64,000 bases of DNA from Bacillus sp. SG-1 (GCF_000181495.1 NZ_ABCF01000004.1:56852-120851), one strand, 5' to 3'; positions 45,014 through 54,599 are shown, counted from the first letter of the stretch. Notes: generated by a model from the sequence alone, not told the origin. Made by a program: numbers and translations.

Positions 45014-45603
45014 CTATTCATAAGTTTTTCTTAATAGCTTAATGTCTGAAATAATTTCGTCATAAGGTACATCCTGGACACCGCTATAATCCTTGTCCAC
45101 TCTTCCTTCTTTATTTACTAAGTAAAAGCTTGTACCGTGTATTACCTGGTTGGAAGAAGGGTCATCAGTGACCAATACTTTGAAGGATTCTTTTGCAAAA
45201 GAAGAGATTTCACGTAATTCATACCCAGTTAATAGATCCCAGTTTTCTGTATTGGCTTCGTACATTCCAATAAAATCTTTTAACACTTCAGGTGTATCCA
45301 CTTCCGGGTCTACACTGAAGGAAACGATTCTCACATCTTTTCCCCCTTCTTCTTCCAATTTCTTTTGAACTGAGTGAGATTATAAGTCATTGGGGGACAG
45401 ACAGTGTCACAGTTGGTAAATATAAAATCTGCAACCCATATGGAACCTTTCAAATCTGATAATCCGACTTCCTCATTATTTTGGTTAGTATAGGTGAAAT
45501 CCTCAACTTCCCAGTCTGATTCTGCTTCAAATGTTGCACACCCGGCTAAAGTGATGGATGAAATGATAGCCAAAATAGTTAATAAAAAAATTCTATTATT
45601 CAT
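45014..45603 (-). pseudogene. SCO1/SenC-family copper chaperone, frameshifted
   Basis: The first frame from 45603 gives a lipoprotein signal (TLAGC, Cys22) and the copper motif CDTVCPPM (Cys65, Cys69), then stops at about 45331. A second frame continues VRIVSFSVDPEVDTPEVLK and has the conserved copper-ligand His in IHGTSFYLVN. Adding one A to the AAAA run at about 45364 joins them as FKKKLEEEGGKDVRIV. The restored protein is about 196 residues, normal for Sco proteins of Bacillus, which help assemble the CuA centre of cytochrome oxidase. The single-base defect may be real or a sequencing error. Confidence 0.8.
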
Positions 45604-45827
45604 ATTTTAAACCCCTTTTATGAATTTAATGTCATTCTAACTTAAACCATTTAACGATAGGAATTAAAAAATGAAAATCATGTGAACCCTTTAAGCAATA
45701 ACTACTCGCTCGAAAAAATTTTACGGGTATGTATATAAAAATTGAGTATATTTATTTCATTAATTTTTTATTGGCACAAATAAAGCCTGCAGAACTGGCC
45801 ATAACCGGTACTGCAGGACTGCTTTAG

Positions 45828-46241
45828 CTAACCCTGTTTATTATTAATCAACAAAGAGAATATTGTGATGAGAGTAAATGCAGATAATGCGAGAAAAGGA
45901 ATGGTGATAAACCCTAACCAATTTATATATTCTGCACTGCAAGGCACACCGCTCACACATTCCTTTATTCCTCCAAAACCCGGCACTTTCTGTTCCAAAT
46001 AATGAAAGAAAGAGATAACCCCTCCCACAATTGACATTGGAAGAACTACCTTTTTCAATCCAGAATCATTTTGGAATGTGGCAACCCCAAGGATAAGGGT
46101 GAGCGGATACATACCGATTCGTTGATACCAGCATAATTCACAAGGGATGAATCCCCTAATTTCACTGAAATACAAGCTCCCTAAGGTAGCAATAACAGAT
46201 ACTAACCAGGCACTATACAAAAAAACTTGATTTTTCCCCAT
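45828..46241 (-). CDS. bdbC: DsbB-like disulfide oxidoreductase (BdbC)
   Basis: A 137-residue four-helix membrane protein with the two redox pairs of the DsbB family: CELCWYQR (Cys34, Cys37) and CVSGVPC (Cys95, Cys101), plus LGFITIPFLAL at the end. It re-oxidises the partner thiol oxidase using quinone. The start codon overlaps the BdbD stop by one base (TAATG), so the pair is translationally coupled. The terminator-like imperfect hairpin at 45786-45827 follows. Confidence 0.9.
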   Translation of the reverse strand: MGKNQVFLYSAWLVSVIATLGSLYFSEIRGFIPCELCWYQRIGMYPLTLILGVATFQNDSGLKKVVLPMSIVGGVISFFHYLEQKVPGFGGIKECVSGVPCSAEYINWLGFITIPFLALSAFTLITIFSLLINNKQG

Positions 46242-46909
46242 TACTCTTGCCCTTCTTCAATTAATGCTTTAATTTTTTCATAATCATAGGGGTCTTCAAG
46301 CATCGTACCATTTATTATGATGGTTGGTGTTTTCTGTATATTAAAATCTTGAACAAGTGAACTATCTACATTTACTTCCTCCATGTATGTTTGCTGCTCA
46401 ATGTCCTGCCTAAATTGATCTGCCTCAATGTCTGTAGTTTTTTTAGCCACCTCAACAAGTTTGTCTACTGTAATCCATAGTGCATCATGGTTATCCGCAG
46501 GCTGTTCTTCAAACAATTTTTTATGGAACTCCCAATATGAACCTGGATCATTCTTCAATATTGACTCAGCAGCTAATGCACTTAATGTAGATTCTTTCCC
46601 ATGGAATTCAGTATTAATGTAAGTAAAATTGGCTTTTCCTGTATCAATGAAGTCCGCTTTCAACTGCGGATAAATCATTTCTCCCCATGCTTTACAAGCA
46701 GGGCATTTAAAGTCGCCAAATTCTACTACTGAGGCAGGTGCATCCTTTTTTCCAATCATAGGCTGATTTGCCGTCGGTGGATGCGACTCTAGAGTTTGAT
46801 CAGTGTCTTTACTCTTATTAGTTAACACTACTATCATTGCTAATAGGATCACAACTGCTAGAGTGATCAAGACAAGATATTTCATTGGGGATGATTTCTT
46901 GCTATTCAT
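46241..46909 (-). CDS. bdbD: DsbA-like thiol oxidase, membrane-anchored (BdbD)
   Basis: A 222-residue protein with an N-terminal anchor helix (residues 9-30), then a thioredoxin fold with the active site KCPACKAWG (Cys69, Cys72), an inserted helical domain, and the cis-Pro strand in QKTPTIIINGTM. It introduces disulfides into exported proteins and is re-oxidised by BdbC next door. About 230 bp upstream lies an ArsR-operator-like inverted repeat, hinting that metal stress controls the pair. Confidence 0.9.
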   Translation of the reverse strand: MNSKKSSPMKYLVLITLAVVILLAMIVVLTNKSKDTDQTLESHPPTANQPMIGKKDAPASVVEFGDFKCPACKAWGEMIYPQLKADFIDTGKANFTYINTEFHGKESTLSALAAESILKNDPGSYWEFHKKLFEEQPADNHDALWITVDKLVEVAKKTTDIEADQFRQDIEQQTYMEEVNVDSSLVQDFNIQKTPTIIINGTMLEDPYDYEKIKALIEEGQE

Positions 46910-47139
46910 TCTTTCACCTCAAATTGAATTTTCATAAAAACTACCAAGCATAAAGCTATCTACTAACCCATTAAAAACTATCGCCGTTTATCAGCTGAGC
47001 GATACAGATTAGCTTTGCTGTTCCCATTCGAGTTTCTCACATCGTTAATCGAAATAGGCTGATTCTATAGAGAAAGTCAAAGGCCTATAGAACATTTAGC
47101 CAGTTTATAAATCTAACAGAAAAAGCTAATACAATATTA

Positions 47140-47173
47140 CCAAAACATATTAGGGGTGTCTAATATGTTTTGG
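47140..47173. promoter_or_regulatory. Inverted repeat resembling the ArsR operator
   Basis: Perfect 14-bp arms CCAAAACATATTAG / CTAATATGTTTTGG with a six-base centre. The core ATATTAG-N6-CTAATAT matches the operator at 44731-44750. There is no T-run. It is 231 bp upstream of bdbD and 190 bp upstream of the feoB remnant. Confidence 0.5.
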
Positions 47174-47261
47174 CTTATCACAAAAATTCTCATATTAAAA
47201 TTCATCTATAAGAAGATTTATGTAGCTTTTAAACTCTATATAAAGAGCCTTCAATCTATTA

Positions 47262-47292
47262 TGTCCGGCGCTATTTTTAATAGCGCCGGACA
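47262..47292. repeat. Very stable perfect hairpin at a feoB truncation point
   Basis: TGTCCGGCGCTATT / AATAGCGCCGGACA, 14-bp perfect arms with a three-base loop, far more GC-rich than its surroundings. No T-run follows. It lies 39 bp before the start of the feoB remnant, so it may mark a recombination or insertion scar. Confidence 0.6.
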
Positions 47293-47330
47293 GTAAGAGA
47301 ATGAAATGATAAAGCCAGATAGCGGGAGTC

Positions 47331-47942
47331 GTGGTAGGGATGGTGATATTTGGAATCATAGTAATCCTTGCCGTTTCCTGTTTACTATCTAAAACGGCTT
47401 TAAAAGGGGTAGCCGACACATTATTAGAACTCCCTCCATACCGCAAGCCGAAGTTTCTCAACACAATTGTTGTCCGTACTACTCTTGACAAGTCTGTCTT
47501 TGTTCTAAAAAGAGCGATCATGATTGGCGAAACCAGCATTCTAATGCACATGGTTCAATTTTTCGATCCTTTTGTCCGGCAGTTTGGAATGGACGGCTTT
47601 ATCCTTATGGCTTTCATTTTGGGATTACCTGCAAATGAAATCGTCCTTCCCATTCTATTAATGTCCTATTTATCTAAAGGTGCTATGATTGAAGTGGAGG
47701 ATCTCGATTCATAGAAACAAATCTTTATCGATTAAGGATGGACGTGGGTAACTCCATTGAATATGATGCTATTCTCACCTCTCCATTTTTCATGCGGAAC
47801 GACGCTGATCAACATCTATAAAGAAACACAAAGCAAGAAGTGGACGTTCCTTTCTTTTGCTATCCCAAGCGGTTTGGCCATTGGAGTACATTTGCTATCG
47901 CTCAACTTGCCATATTCTTTGGCTGGGGTTAACCGGGTATAA
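47331..47942 (+). pseudogene. FeoB C-terminal remnant
   Basis: Reads ILAVSCLLSKTALKG, then LLELPPYRKPKFLNT, GFILMAFILGLPANEIVLPI and, after frame changes near 47700-47750, [20 protein letters not shown] then WTFLSFAIP. These are the Gate/core segments at the C-terminal end of the ferrous-iron transporter FeoB. The N-terminal GTPase and first membrane half are missing. The product cannot transport iron. Confidence 0.7.
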
Positions 47943-47988
47943 GCCATGCCTTAAGCCATCAAACTGTTGATCAAGGAGGGAATAAAAG

Positions 47989-48312
47989 TTGTTAACCGCC
48001 ATTTTATTATTCATCGTAGCAGGTATTGCGGAAATTGGGGGCGGCTATCTCATATGGTTATGGCTGAGAGAGAATTCATCTCCCTGGTACGGAGTTTGGG
48101 GCGGATTCATCTTAATCCTTTATGGCATTGTCCCTACCCTTCAAAACTTCCCTGCATTCGGAAGAGTTTATGCGGCATACGGCGGCGTGTTTGTCGTCCT
48201 TTCCATCCTGTGGGGCTGGTGGGTCGATAAAAACACGCCTGATGTTTATGACTTTGTAGGACCGGCAATTTGTGTGCTTGGTGTATCGGTTATCTTATGG
48301 GCACCCAGATAA
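47989..48312 (+). CDS. YnfA/UPF0060 family membrane protein
   Basis: A 107-residue protein with four hydrophobic helices and the family markers [37 protein letters not shown] and [12 protein letters not shown]. The family is a small-multidrug-resistance-like fold of unresolved function. The start is TTG behind AAGGAGGG (47973-47980) with eight-base spacing. It is followed at once by a terminator. It seems intact despite decayed neighbours on both sides. Confidence 0.88.
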   Translation: MLTAILLFIVAGIAEIGGGYLIWLWLRENSSPWYGVWGGFILILYGIVPTLQNFPAFGRVYAAYGGVFVVLSILWGWWVDKNTPDVYDFVGPAICVLGVSVILWAPR

Positions 48313-48349
48313 AAAAGCTGAAGTGACCCCGTGGTTACTTCAGCTTTTT
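48312..48349 (+). terminator. Intrinsic terminator after ynfA-like gene
   Basis: Stem AAAAAGCTGAAGT / ACTTCAGCTTTTT with an inner ACC/GG extension, beginning at the stop codon. Confidence 0.85.
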
Positions 48350-48404
48350 ATTTTTTGATAGTAAAGTAATCATAAAAACTTATGCTTCCCTATATCCACT
48401 GGGA

Positions 48405-48605
48405 ATAAATGTCCTATTCAAAGAGGTGCTTAAAGAAGCCGGCCACCCTCACCGCTATACGTAGCATCATTTGCGTCATAGGTTTGCCACCTAACTTCTG
48501 TACCAGAGCAAGAGAATGTACACTATATAAGGTTGATTTGCATCCCCTCCAGAAACTACTGGGGCATGAAAGCCTGTTAAGGACTCGAATATGCTCTTAT
48601 TGGCT
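48405..48605 (+). pseudogene. Recombinase C-terminal relic
   Basis: Translating across frames gives VLFKEVLKEAGHPHRYT, HHLRHRFAT (the HxxR motif) and VDLHPLQKLLGHESL (the LGH motif before the catalytic Tyr). These are the C-terminal parts missing from the recombinase at 19.46-20.15 kb. Several stops and frame changes are present. Confidence 0.65.
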
Positions 48606-48627
48606 TTCATTCGAAAAGATTTTTTAA

Positions 48628-48663
48628 AGCAAAAAGCTACCAACTGCATGGTAGCTTTTTGCT
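48628..48663. terminator. Intrinsic terminator-like hairpin
   Basis: Perfect 15-bp arms AGCAAAAAGCTACCA / TGGTAGCTTTTTGCT with a six-base loop, at the end of the recombinase relic. The 160 bp after it hold nothing recognisable. Confidence 0.75.
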
Positions 48664-48825
48664 GAAGCAATTGAACCTGCCCAGCTTATCTGCAGATAGT
48701 TTCCTAGCTAATTAAGGAATAGCCCTAATATGATAAACGCACTCTGGACACGGAACGTCTACACTAACATTTAATTAAATTTGGAAGGGTTGGATTTCAG
48801 GTGTTCGGGTCTTCAAATGGTCATT

Positions 48826-49026
48826 TCAGTTAAGCCTTTTCCTGGTAGCCAGGTAAGCAATTAACGCAGCCAGGATTCCAGCAGTCAATTTACCTACAAT
48901 CATAGGTACCAAATACTCTTTGTCCACTGCGGCGACAAAGCCCAAATGGCTCCCCAATACAAACAGGGGTAATAAAGCTAAAAAATCATATATTAAGTAA
49001 GAAAATCGACATAATTTCAAAACCAA
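48826..49026 (-). pseudogene. Probable EutH-like permease C-terminal remnant
   Basis: A 66-residue membrane fragment ending FVLGSHLGFVAAVDKEYLVP, MIVGKLTAGILAALIAYL. The HLGF-AxVDKE-PMIVGKL pattern recalls the C-terminus of ethanolamine permease EutH, but the family's other helices are absent. It might instead be a stand-alone small membrane protein. Confidence 0.4.
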
Positions 49027-49124
49027 TTGACTGACTTAAGAATTGAGATGTGGACCAAAGTGACATCTATATAGATTGTAAATTTTATCAACTTCCTGCT
49101 ATGTTCAATTACCAACCCAATAAA

Positions 49125-49160
49125 AGAAAAAGGAACCAGTCGCAACCGGATCCTTTTTCT
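49125..49160 (-). terminator. Intrinsic terminator after the GGDEF gene
   Basis: AGAAAAAGGA / TCCTTTTTCT perfect 10-bp stem. It lies 20 bp beyond the stop of the GGDEF gene, and could also end transcription from the other side. Confidence 0.75.
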
Positions 49161-49182
49161 TGTAAGCTAGCCCCTCGTTCAC

Positions 49183-50349
49183 TTAATAATCTTTACAAAT
49201 ACGATAAACACAATTCCTTCCATTCTCTTTTGCCAAATAAAGAGCTTTATCGCATGTAATATAAAGTTCATCTAAGTTTGTATGTGTATCAGGAAGAACT
49301 GTAAGCACCCCTAAACTAATCGTATAAGACAATTGTATTTCATTGATGCCTGCTTTCTCTATGTCTTTAATAATATTTTCAGCAAATAATGTGGAATCCG
49401 AGTCCCCCATTCCAGGAAGCAACATGGCAAACTCGTCACCACCATACCTTCCTAACAAATGGTTTGAAGAAAGACGTTCATTAATACAATTTACTATATT
49501 AATTAGAACCTTATCCCCTATATTATGTCCATTGCTATCATTGATTTTCTTAAAATGATCGATATCAAAGAGGATAAAGGATAGAGGTATTTTATTTTTA
49601 ACACAATCCTTTAGGCTTTGTTTTCCCCGAGTAATAAACGTCCTACGATTTAATGCGTTCGTTAAATCGTCATAAGCTGCCATTTTAATTAATTCTTTAT
49701 CAGCATCTTCTTTTAATAGTAAGACAAACCCTGTGTTACTTAAAATCATGATAATAAAAACAGCTAAAAATGAGGTGGATTGGCTTATTCCTGAGGAAAC
49801 AAGTTCTATGGTAATATTTGAAAATAAGGCAATGATTCCTCTAGCCATTAATGTTAGAACAACCAGAAAGTAGAGATATCCCATTAACCTCATTAACAAT
49901 GATGCTTTATTAGTAGTAATGAATTGGTAAGCGGGTATGATAAGCAGAGCAGCAGATGCTAATGATCCAAAAGCCAGTCGTGCGTTTTCAGTGTTATCTA
50001 AGAAAATAATCATTTGAAAACCAACTATGTTAAAAGTGGTTAAGTATGCATATATTTTCATTAACCTGTTGGTAAATAAACCTCGCAGCATAAGTAGGGC
50101 AATTGCCTCAAGGGAGATTCCAATAAACAAAAATGTGTTTGCTAATGATATAGATAAAAACCCTGAAATGTCACCACGTAACATAATTAAAAACCAACTT
50201 AATGCTTGAAACAGTTTCGCATAAAAAAAGGATTTAAAAGTCATAGTTTTCTTATATTGCTGCCAATACGCTGTTATTAAAACTAAAGTAAATAAATGAC
50301 CAATTACAAGAGTGACACAGATGGTTTTTATATCTAATAGAAAATTCAT
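49183..50349 (-). CDS. Membrane-bound diguanylate cyclase (GGDEF)
   Basis: About 388 residues from ATG 50349 (GGAG upstream; a longer TTG start is unsupported). Residues 5-215 form about seven hydrophobic helices, probably a membrane sensor. The C-terminal GGDEF domain has YDDLTNALNRRTF, FDIDHFKKINDSNGH and the active-site GRYGGDEFAMLLP. The RxxD inhibitory site normally five residues upstream of GGDEF is replaced by RLSS, so product inhibition is likely lost. It makes cyclic di-GMP. It stands alone. Confidence 0.88.
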   Translation of the reverse strand: MNFLLDIKTICVTLVIGHLFTLVLITAYWQQYKKTMTFKSFFYAKLFQALSWFLIMLRGDISGFLSISLANTFLFIGISLEAIALLMLRGLFTNRLMKIYAYLTTFNIVGFQMIIFLDNTENARLAFGSLASAALLIIPAYQFITTNKASLLMRLMGYLYFLVVLTLMARGIIALFSNITIELVSSGISQSTSFLAVFIIMILSNTGFVLLLKEDADKELIKMAAYDDLTNALNRRTFITRGKQSLKDCVKNKIPLSFILFDIDHFKKINDSNGHNIGDKVLINIVNCINERLSSNHLLGRYGGDEFAMLLPGMGDSDSTLFAENIIKDIEKAGINEIQLSYTISLGVLTVLPDTHTNLDELYITCDKALYLAKENGRNCVYRICKDY

Positions 50350-50636
50350 TTTTAAACTCCATTCAATCCACAAATAAATACAACTTATAGTATATCAAAC
50401 TTGTAAACATAAAATATTAATTTTTCGCTAAGTCCTTCAAAAGGTCAGAAAGCTAACTGGGAGAGTTATATTTAAGGAGCTCCAATATAACTCCTCAACA
50501 TCCCTTTGTTACTATCTTTTAAAAAGAATTGTGTATTTTGCTCTTCTCAAAACTAATCCAAAACACCAAAATACTCTTAACTTTAATAGTTTATTCTTCT
50601 TTCTCAGCTTCCTGAAGGAGCTTATACATAGTTAAG

Positions 50637-50675
50637 ACAGCCTCGCATCCACAAAATGAATACAAGGCTGTCTGA
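50637..50675 (-). terminator. Hairpin downstream of the second BCCT gene
   Basis: AGACAGCCT / AGGCTGTCT perfect 9-bp arms, directly after the BCCT stop on the minus strand. The T-run is weak. Confidence 0.6.
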
Positions 50676-52208
50676 TTAAGGTGTTTTAATAGGTTTTTTC
50701 TTGTCAGGCATTTTTATCTGCCCAAGACCCAGCTCTTTTGCTTCCCTTTGCAAGGCTTTAAGCAAACTGATGACGATTAATCCTAATATTATGGAAAACG
50801 GCAAAGCTGCAATGATCATAGTATTCTGTAATGCCTGTAACCCGCCGGAATACATGAGAACTAGTGCAGTCCCGGAAAGATAGATTCCCCAGATGATCTT
50901 GATCGGATTGCTTGGATTCTGTGATCCATTGGATGTCATCATCCCCAGGACATATGTACCTGAGTCTGCGGATGTAACAAAGAACGTTACAATGATCACA
51001 ATGGCTAGCAGCGATGAGATCATAGAAATCGGATACGTTTCTAATAGACCAAATAGTGATTCTGGAGGCGATAAGCTGGAAATTGAGAGCAACCCGGTTA
51101 ACTCGGTTGTGATAGCCGCTCCTCCAAATGTCGTAAACCAGATGAAACATATAAGTGACGGAGCAAGCAGAACGTAGACAATAAACTCCCGGATTGTTCT
51201 TCCTTTGGATACCCTGGCAATAAACACGCCTACAAATGGAGACCAGGCAATCCACCATGCCCAGTAGAAGATCGTCCATCCATTAATCCATCCTCGGGCT
51301 TCTTCGTTCATCGGGGCAATACGAAAACTCATATTCAGGAAGTTCTGGAAATAAGCCCCGACCGTGTCGACTAACAGATTAAGTATGAAAAGGGTCGGTC
51401 CGAATATGAACACGAAAAGAAAAAGAATTGCGGTAAGTCCCATATTCAAATTACTCAAAATCTTGATTCCTTTACCTAAACCAGTTGAGGCAGAAATGAT
51501 AAACAGCACTGTCACAATCCCCACAATGATCGTCTGAACCATTATGTTGGTTGGCACTCCAAACAAGTAAGAAAGTCCCCCGTTTATTTGCGAAGCACCG
51601 AAGCCAAGCGTTGTTGCAACCCCTAAGATTGTGGCAATAACTGCAATGACATCAATCACTGTACCAACTGCCCCATCTACATGTTTTCCAATCAGCGGAC
51701 GTAATGTTTTACTGATTAAGCTTCTTTCCCCTCTTCTAAAAGTGAAGTAGGCCAGAGCTAAAGCAATGGAACCATAAATCGCCCATGCATGAATTCCATA
51801 GTGGAAGAATGTGAATCTCATTGCATCTTTAACGCCTTGGTTGGTTCCAGTTTCGCCTGTAGGTGAACTGATGGCAAAATGGCTGATCGGCTCGAAAGTA
51901 CCGTAGAAGAGTAATCCAACTCCCAAACCGGCACTGAAAAGCATAGCCACCCAAGTTGGTCGTGTAAACTCGGGAACATCATCCTGCCTTCCGAGCTTGA
52001 TCCGTCCTACCGGGCTTACCAATAGGTACACACACACTCCTACGAATACAGTCACAATCGCTAAGTAATACCAACCGAAACTATTCAGGATGCAGCCTTG
52101 AGCGCTGCTCGTAACGCTCTCCAAGAATTCCGGCACAAACACTCCCATGAGGACTAATCCTGTCATGATAGCTAATGATACATAAAAAACATTTGTAGCA
52201 CTTTTCAT
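50676..52208 (-). CDS. BCCT-family betaine-type transporter (OpuD/BetL-like)
   Basis: A 510-residue transporter with about 12 helices. The signature is complete: WTIFYWAWWIAWSPFVGVFI then ARVSKGRTIREF, which includes the aromatic residues that bind the trimethylammonium group. GLGVGLLFYGTFEP and HYGIHAWAIYGSIALALAYF are also typical. It imports glycine betaine or a related compatible solute with Na+. Compare the divergent BCCT at 16849, which lacks the WAWWIAWSP stretch. No ribosome binding site stands out. Confidence 0.9.
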   Translation of the reverse strand: MKSATNVFYVSLAIMTGLVLMGVFVPEFLESVTSSAQGCILNSFGWYYLAIVTVFVGVCVYLLVSPVGRIKLGRQDDVPEFTRPTWVAMLFSAGLGVGLLFYGTFEPISHFAISSPTGETGTNQGVKDAMRFTFFHYGIHAWAIYGSIALALAYFTFRRGERSLISKTLRPLIGKHVDGAVGTVIDVIAVIATILGVATTLGFGASQINGGLSYLFGVPTNIMVQTIIVGIVTVLFIISASTGLGKGIKILSNLNMGLTAILFLFVFIFGPTLFILNLLVDTVGAYFQNFLNMSFRIAPMNEEARGWINGWTIFYWAWWIAWSPFVGVFIARVSKGRTIREFIVYVLLAPSLICFIWFTTFGGAAITTELTGLLSISSLSPPESLFGLLETYPISMISSLLAIVIIVTFFVTSADSGTYVLGMMTSNGSQNPSNPIKIIWGIYLSGTALVLMYSGGLQALQNTMIIAALPFSIILGLIVISLLKALQREAKELGLGQIKMPDKKKPIKTP

Positions 52209-52584
52209 ATGTAATTAATAACTCCTAACTTTGATGCAATTTTTTGTTTGAATAAATAATAGGGGGGCACTCTCAGAAGGATTAAGAAAGAATAAAAAAA
52301 CAATATTGTAGTATAAGGAGTAATATCATTTTCCCGCTTCTATACATTTACTTCTCTGCACATGACCCTTCAATTATATCCTCTTTGATACACTCTATTC
52401 AAAGTTCATATGTAAGCATTATCATCCATTTAAAGCTTTTGAGATATAATAAAAGAGAAAAATACTTGCATTAGGCCAAAATACTCTTTAATCGTTCTAT
52501 TTACTCTGTCACTGTTATAATTTTAAGACTCTTTCGATTATATTCAGGGGTATGTTCCAGACGCTTATACCCCTCTTACAAATA
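52209..52584. other. Upstream region of the BCCT gene
   Basis: About 375 bp of AT-rich sequence. It would hold the BCCT promoter; I find no convincing -35/-10 pair or operator. Confidence 0.35.
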
Positions 52585-52625
52585 AAAAACACTCACAGAT
52601 TTTGAAAGATCTGTGAGTGTTTTTA
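52585..52625 (-). terminator. Intrinsic terminator downstream of the Dus gene
   Basis: Perfect 16-bp stem AAAAACACTCACAGAT / ATCTGTGAGTGTTTTT, eight-base loop. It lies about 45 bp beyond the dus stop. Confidence 0.9.
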
Positions 52626-52670
52626 TTTTCTTCAGCCGTTATTCCAGTAATTAGCTGCCTGCTAAAAATA

Positions 52671-53648
52671 TTATGCAAGCACCTCATTTTCTGCCTCAAA
52701 GGTATTAAGCAATGAACGTACTTCAGCCGTTGATTGTGTTTCCATCAATTGATTTCTTAACTCGCTTGCACCGCGGAATCCTTTTACATAGATTTTAAAG
52801 AATCGACGAAGAGCAATAAACGGACGTGGTTCTTCTTCCGTTGAGTACTTATCATAAAGGTCAAGGTGCAGACGCAGGAGATCCAGCAGTTCTTTGCTGC
52901 TGTGTTCCTTCTTCTCTTTTTCAAAAGCGAATGGATTATGGAAGATGCCGCGTCCGATCATAACGCCATCAACGCCGTATTTCTCAACCAGTTCCAAACC
53001 TGTTTGACGATCAGGGATATCCCCATTGATTGTCAGCAGGGTATCCGGAGCCACCTCATCACGAAGTTTTTTGATTTCCGGGATGAGCTCCCAATGAGCG
53101 TCCACTTTACTCATTTCTTTTTTTGTACGGAGGTGAATTGAAAGATTCACGATGTCCTGCTTCAATAAATGTGTTAGCCAGTCGCGCCATTCATCTACCT
53201 CTGAATAACCAAGCCTTGTCTTCACGCTTACAGGCAAACCTCCTGCCTTTGCAGCTTGAATGAGCTCTGCCGCAACTTCAGGTCTGCGGATTAAACCAGA
53301 ACCTTTTCCGTTCCCTGCCACATTAGCTACAGGACAACCCATGTTGATGTCGATTCCCCGGAATCCTTCTTTAGCCATTCCGATACTCATTTCGCGGAAG
53401 AATTCGGGTTTATCTCCCCATATATGAGCTACAATCGGCTGTTCATCTTCTGTAAAAGTCAAACGCCCGCGCACACTTTGGCGCCCATTTGGATGACAAT
53501 AACTTTCCGAATTCGTAAACTCAGTAAAAAACACATCCGGTCGACCTGCTTCACTTACTACATGACGGAAAACAACATCCGTCACATCTTCCATTGGTGC
53601 CAGTATAAAAAACGGTCGTGGTAATTCACGCCAAAAATTATCTTTCAT
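52671..53648 (-). CDS. dus: tRNA-dihydrouridine synthase
   Basis: About 325 residues. FMN TIM-barrel markers are [15 protein letters not shown], the catalytic Cys in [21 protein letters not shown], and [12 protein letters not shown]...[18 protein letters not shown]. It reduces specific uridines in tRNA to dihydrouridine with NADPH. The start is uncertain: ATG 53648 leaves a long but usable gap from GAGAGG (53661-53666), whereas ATG 53660 and 53669 overlap or precede that site. Its sequence fits the Dus group found beside, not within, the nif3/lysS-linked dusB context. Confidence 0.9.
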   Translation of the reverse strand: MKDNFWRELPRPFFILAPMEDVTDVVFRHVVSEAGRPDVFFTEFTNSESYCHPNGRQSVRGRLTFTEDEQPIVAHIWGDKPEFFREMSIGMAKEGFRGIDINMGCPVANVAGNGKGSGLIRRPEVAAELIQAAKAGGLPVSVKTRLGYSEVDEWRDWLTHLLKQDIVNLSIHLRTKKEMSKVDAHWELIPEIKKLRDEVAPDTLLTINGDIPDRQTGLELVEKYGVDGVMIGRGIFHNPFAFEKEKKEHSSKELLDLLRLHLDLYDKYSTEEEPRPFIALRRFFKIYVKGFRGASELRNQLMETQSTAEVRSLLNTFEAENEVLA

Positions 53649-53669
53649 ATCGTAATTCATTCCTCTCAT

Positions 53670-54194
53670 TATCAGGGCATCAGTTAAACCTTGATGTCAC
53701 TCCAATATTAAAAAGCAAAGATATCTCTCCTTCTTTGCTCCTTTACACTTATACCATGCTTAAGCACTTTTTATCAACTATATATCTTTAAAAATTAATC
53801 CAAAAAAAACAACAATAAGGATTATACACCAAATATGTACATTTGTCTTATATTTCTCCTGGTAAAACTGTTTTCAAACGTGATACTCTGCTGGATGACG
53901 AGGGTGATAGTGTATTTACTATGTTATTCGTTCCACTTCTTCTCTATGCATTAAGAGTATTCCTCTTCCTCGAATAGTTTCTCTAAAGAAGAAGCCTATT
54001 AAATGAGTAAAGCTGTTTTCATATAGATTGTTACTTTCGGAAAAATCCCAAGTGCCGGATTTTTCCCCTGGTTACAAGTTTTTTTCTCTATAAACAGGGA
54101 GAGCAGCTCTTTTCTCTCTTTGCTTACCAGGGAATTCCTGTAAATTACGGCTTTTTTTTGCAATCATAGTACAAAGTTTTAGAAAAAGCCATGA
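53670..54194. other. Non-coding stretch between dus and a membrane gene
   Basis: About 520 bp, AT-rich, with several scattered short hairpins but no gene, terminator or operator I can defend. Confidence 0.35.
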
Positions 54195-54599
54195 TTAAAA
54201 AGCTACATAACTTAGGATGTAAACATAATACCAAGCTCCTGCCATTATAAAAAACATTAGCAGAAAAACCACACCTGCCCACTGCACCATGGATTTCATC
54301 CAAAAGGCAAAGCTCAAAAACACATAAAATATAATACCGTTCAGTATCAAATAACCAAATGAACTCTCCTGCTTCCAACCCCAATATAATGGGGAAAATA
54401 ACGGTTCCGTTAACAAATTCAAGGTTTGGAGAGTACTGTTTATTCCTATATCGATGCCATAAGAATTTACTTCTAGAAAGAGATTTCCCATCAGTGCGAA
54501 TGTGCAAAATAACAAAATCCATAAGAGAATCTGTGTTGTTTGCAGAACTGATTTTTTATAAATATTTTCCTGTTCATTTATGATTCTTTTTAAAATCAA
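54195..54599 (-). CDS. Hypothetical three-helix membrane protein
   Basis: A 134-residue protein with an N-terminal amphipathic segment and three clear hydrophobic helices (ILLWILLFCTFALMGNLFL, YLILNGIIFYVFLSFAFW, WAGVVFLLMFFIMAGAWYYV). Another minus-strand frame overlaps this one but lacks such a pattern, so I favour this frame. No ribosome binding site is obvious and I recognise no family. Confidence 0.5.
   Translation of the reverse strand: MILKRIINEQENIYKKSVLQTTQILLWILLFCTFALMGNLFLEVNSYGIDIGINSTLQTLNLLTEPLFSPLYWGWKQESSFGYLILNGIIFYVFLSFAFWMKSMVQWAGVVFLLMFFIMAGAWYYVYILSYVAF

Noticed and set aside
47195..47551. 118-codon frame on the minus strand
   Set aside because: It lies antisense to the feoB remnant, has no ribosome binding site and shows no domain pattern.
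48409..48627. Small open frame as a gene
   Set aside because: Its translation is a jumble of frames of the recombinase C-terminus (HxxR and LGH motifs), so it is a relic.
54145..54522. 125-codon minus-strand frame
   Set aside because: It overlaps the three-helix membrane protein in another frame and lacks a coherent hydrophobic pattern.
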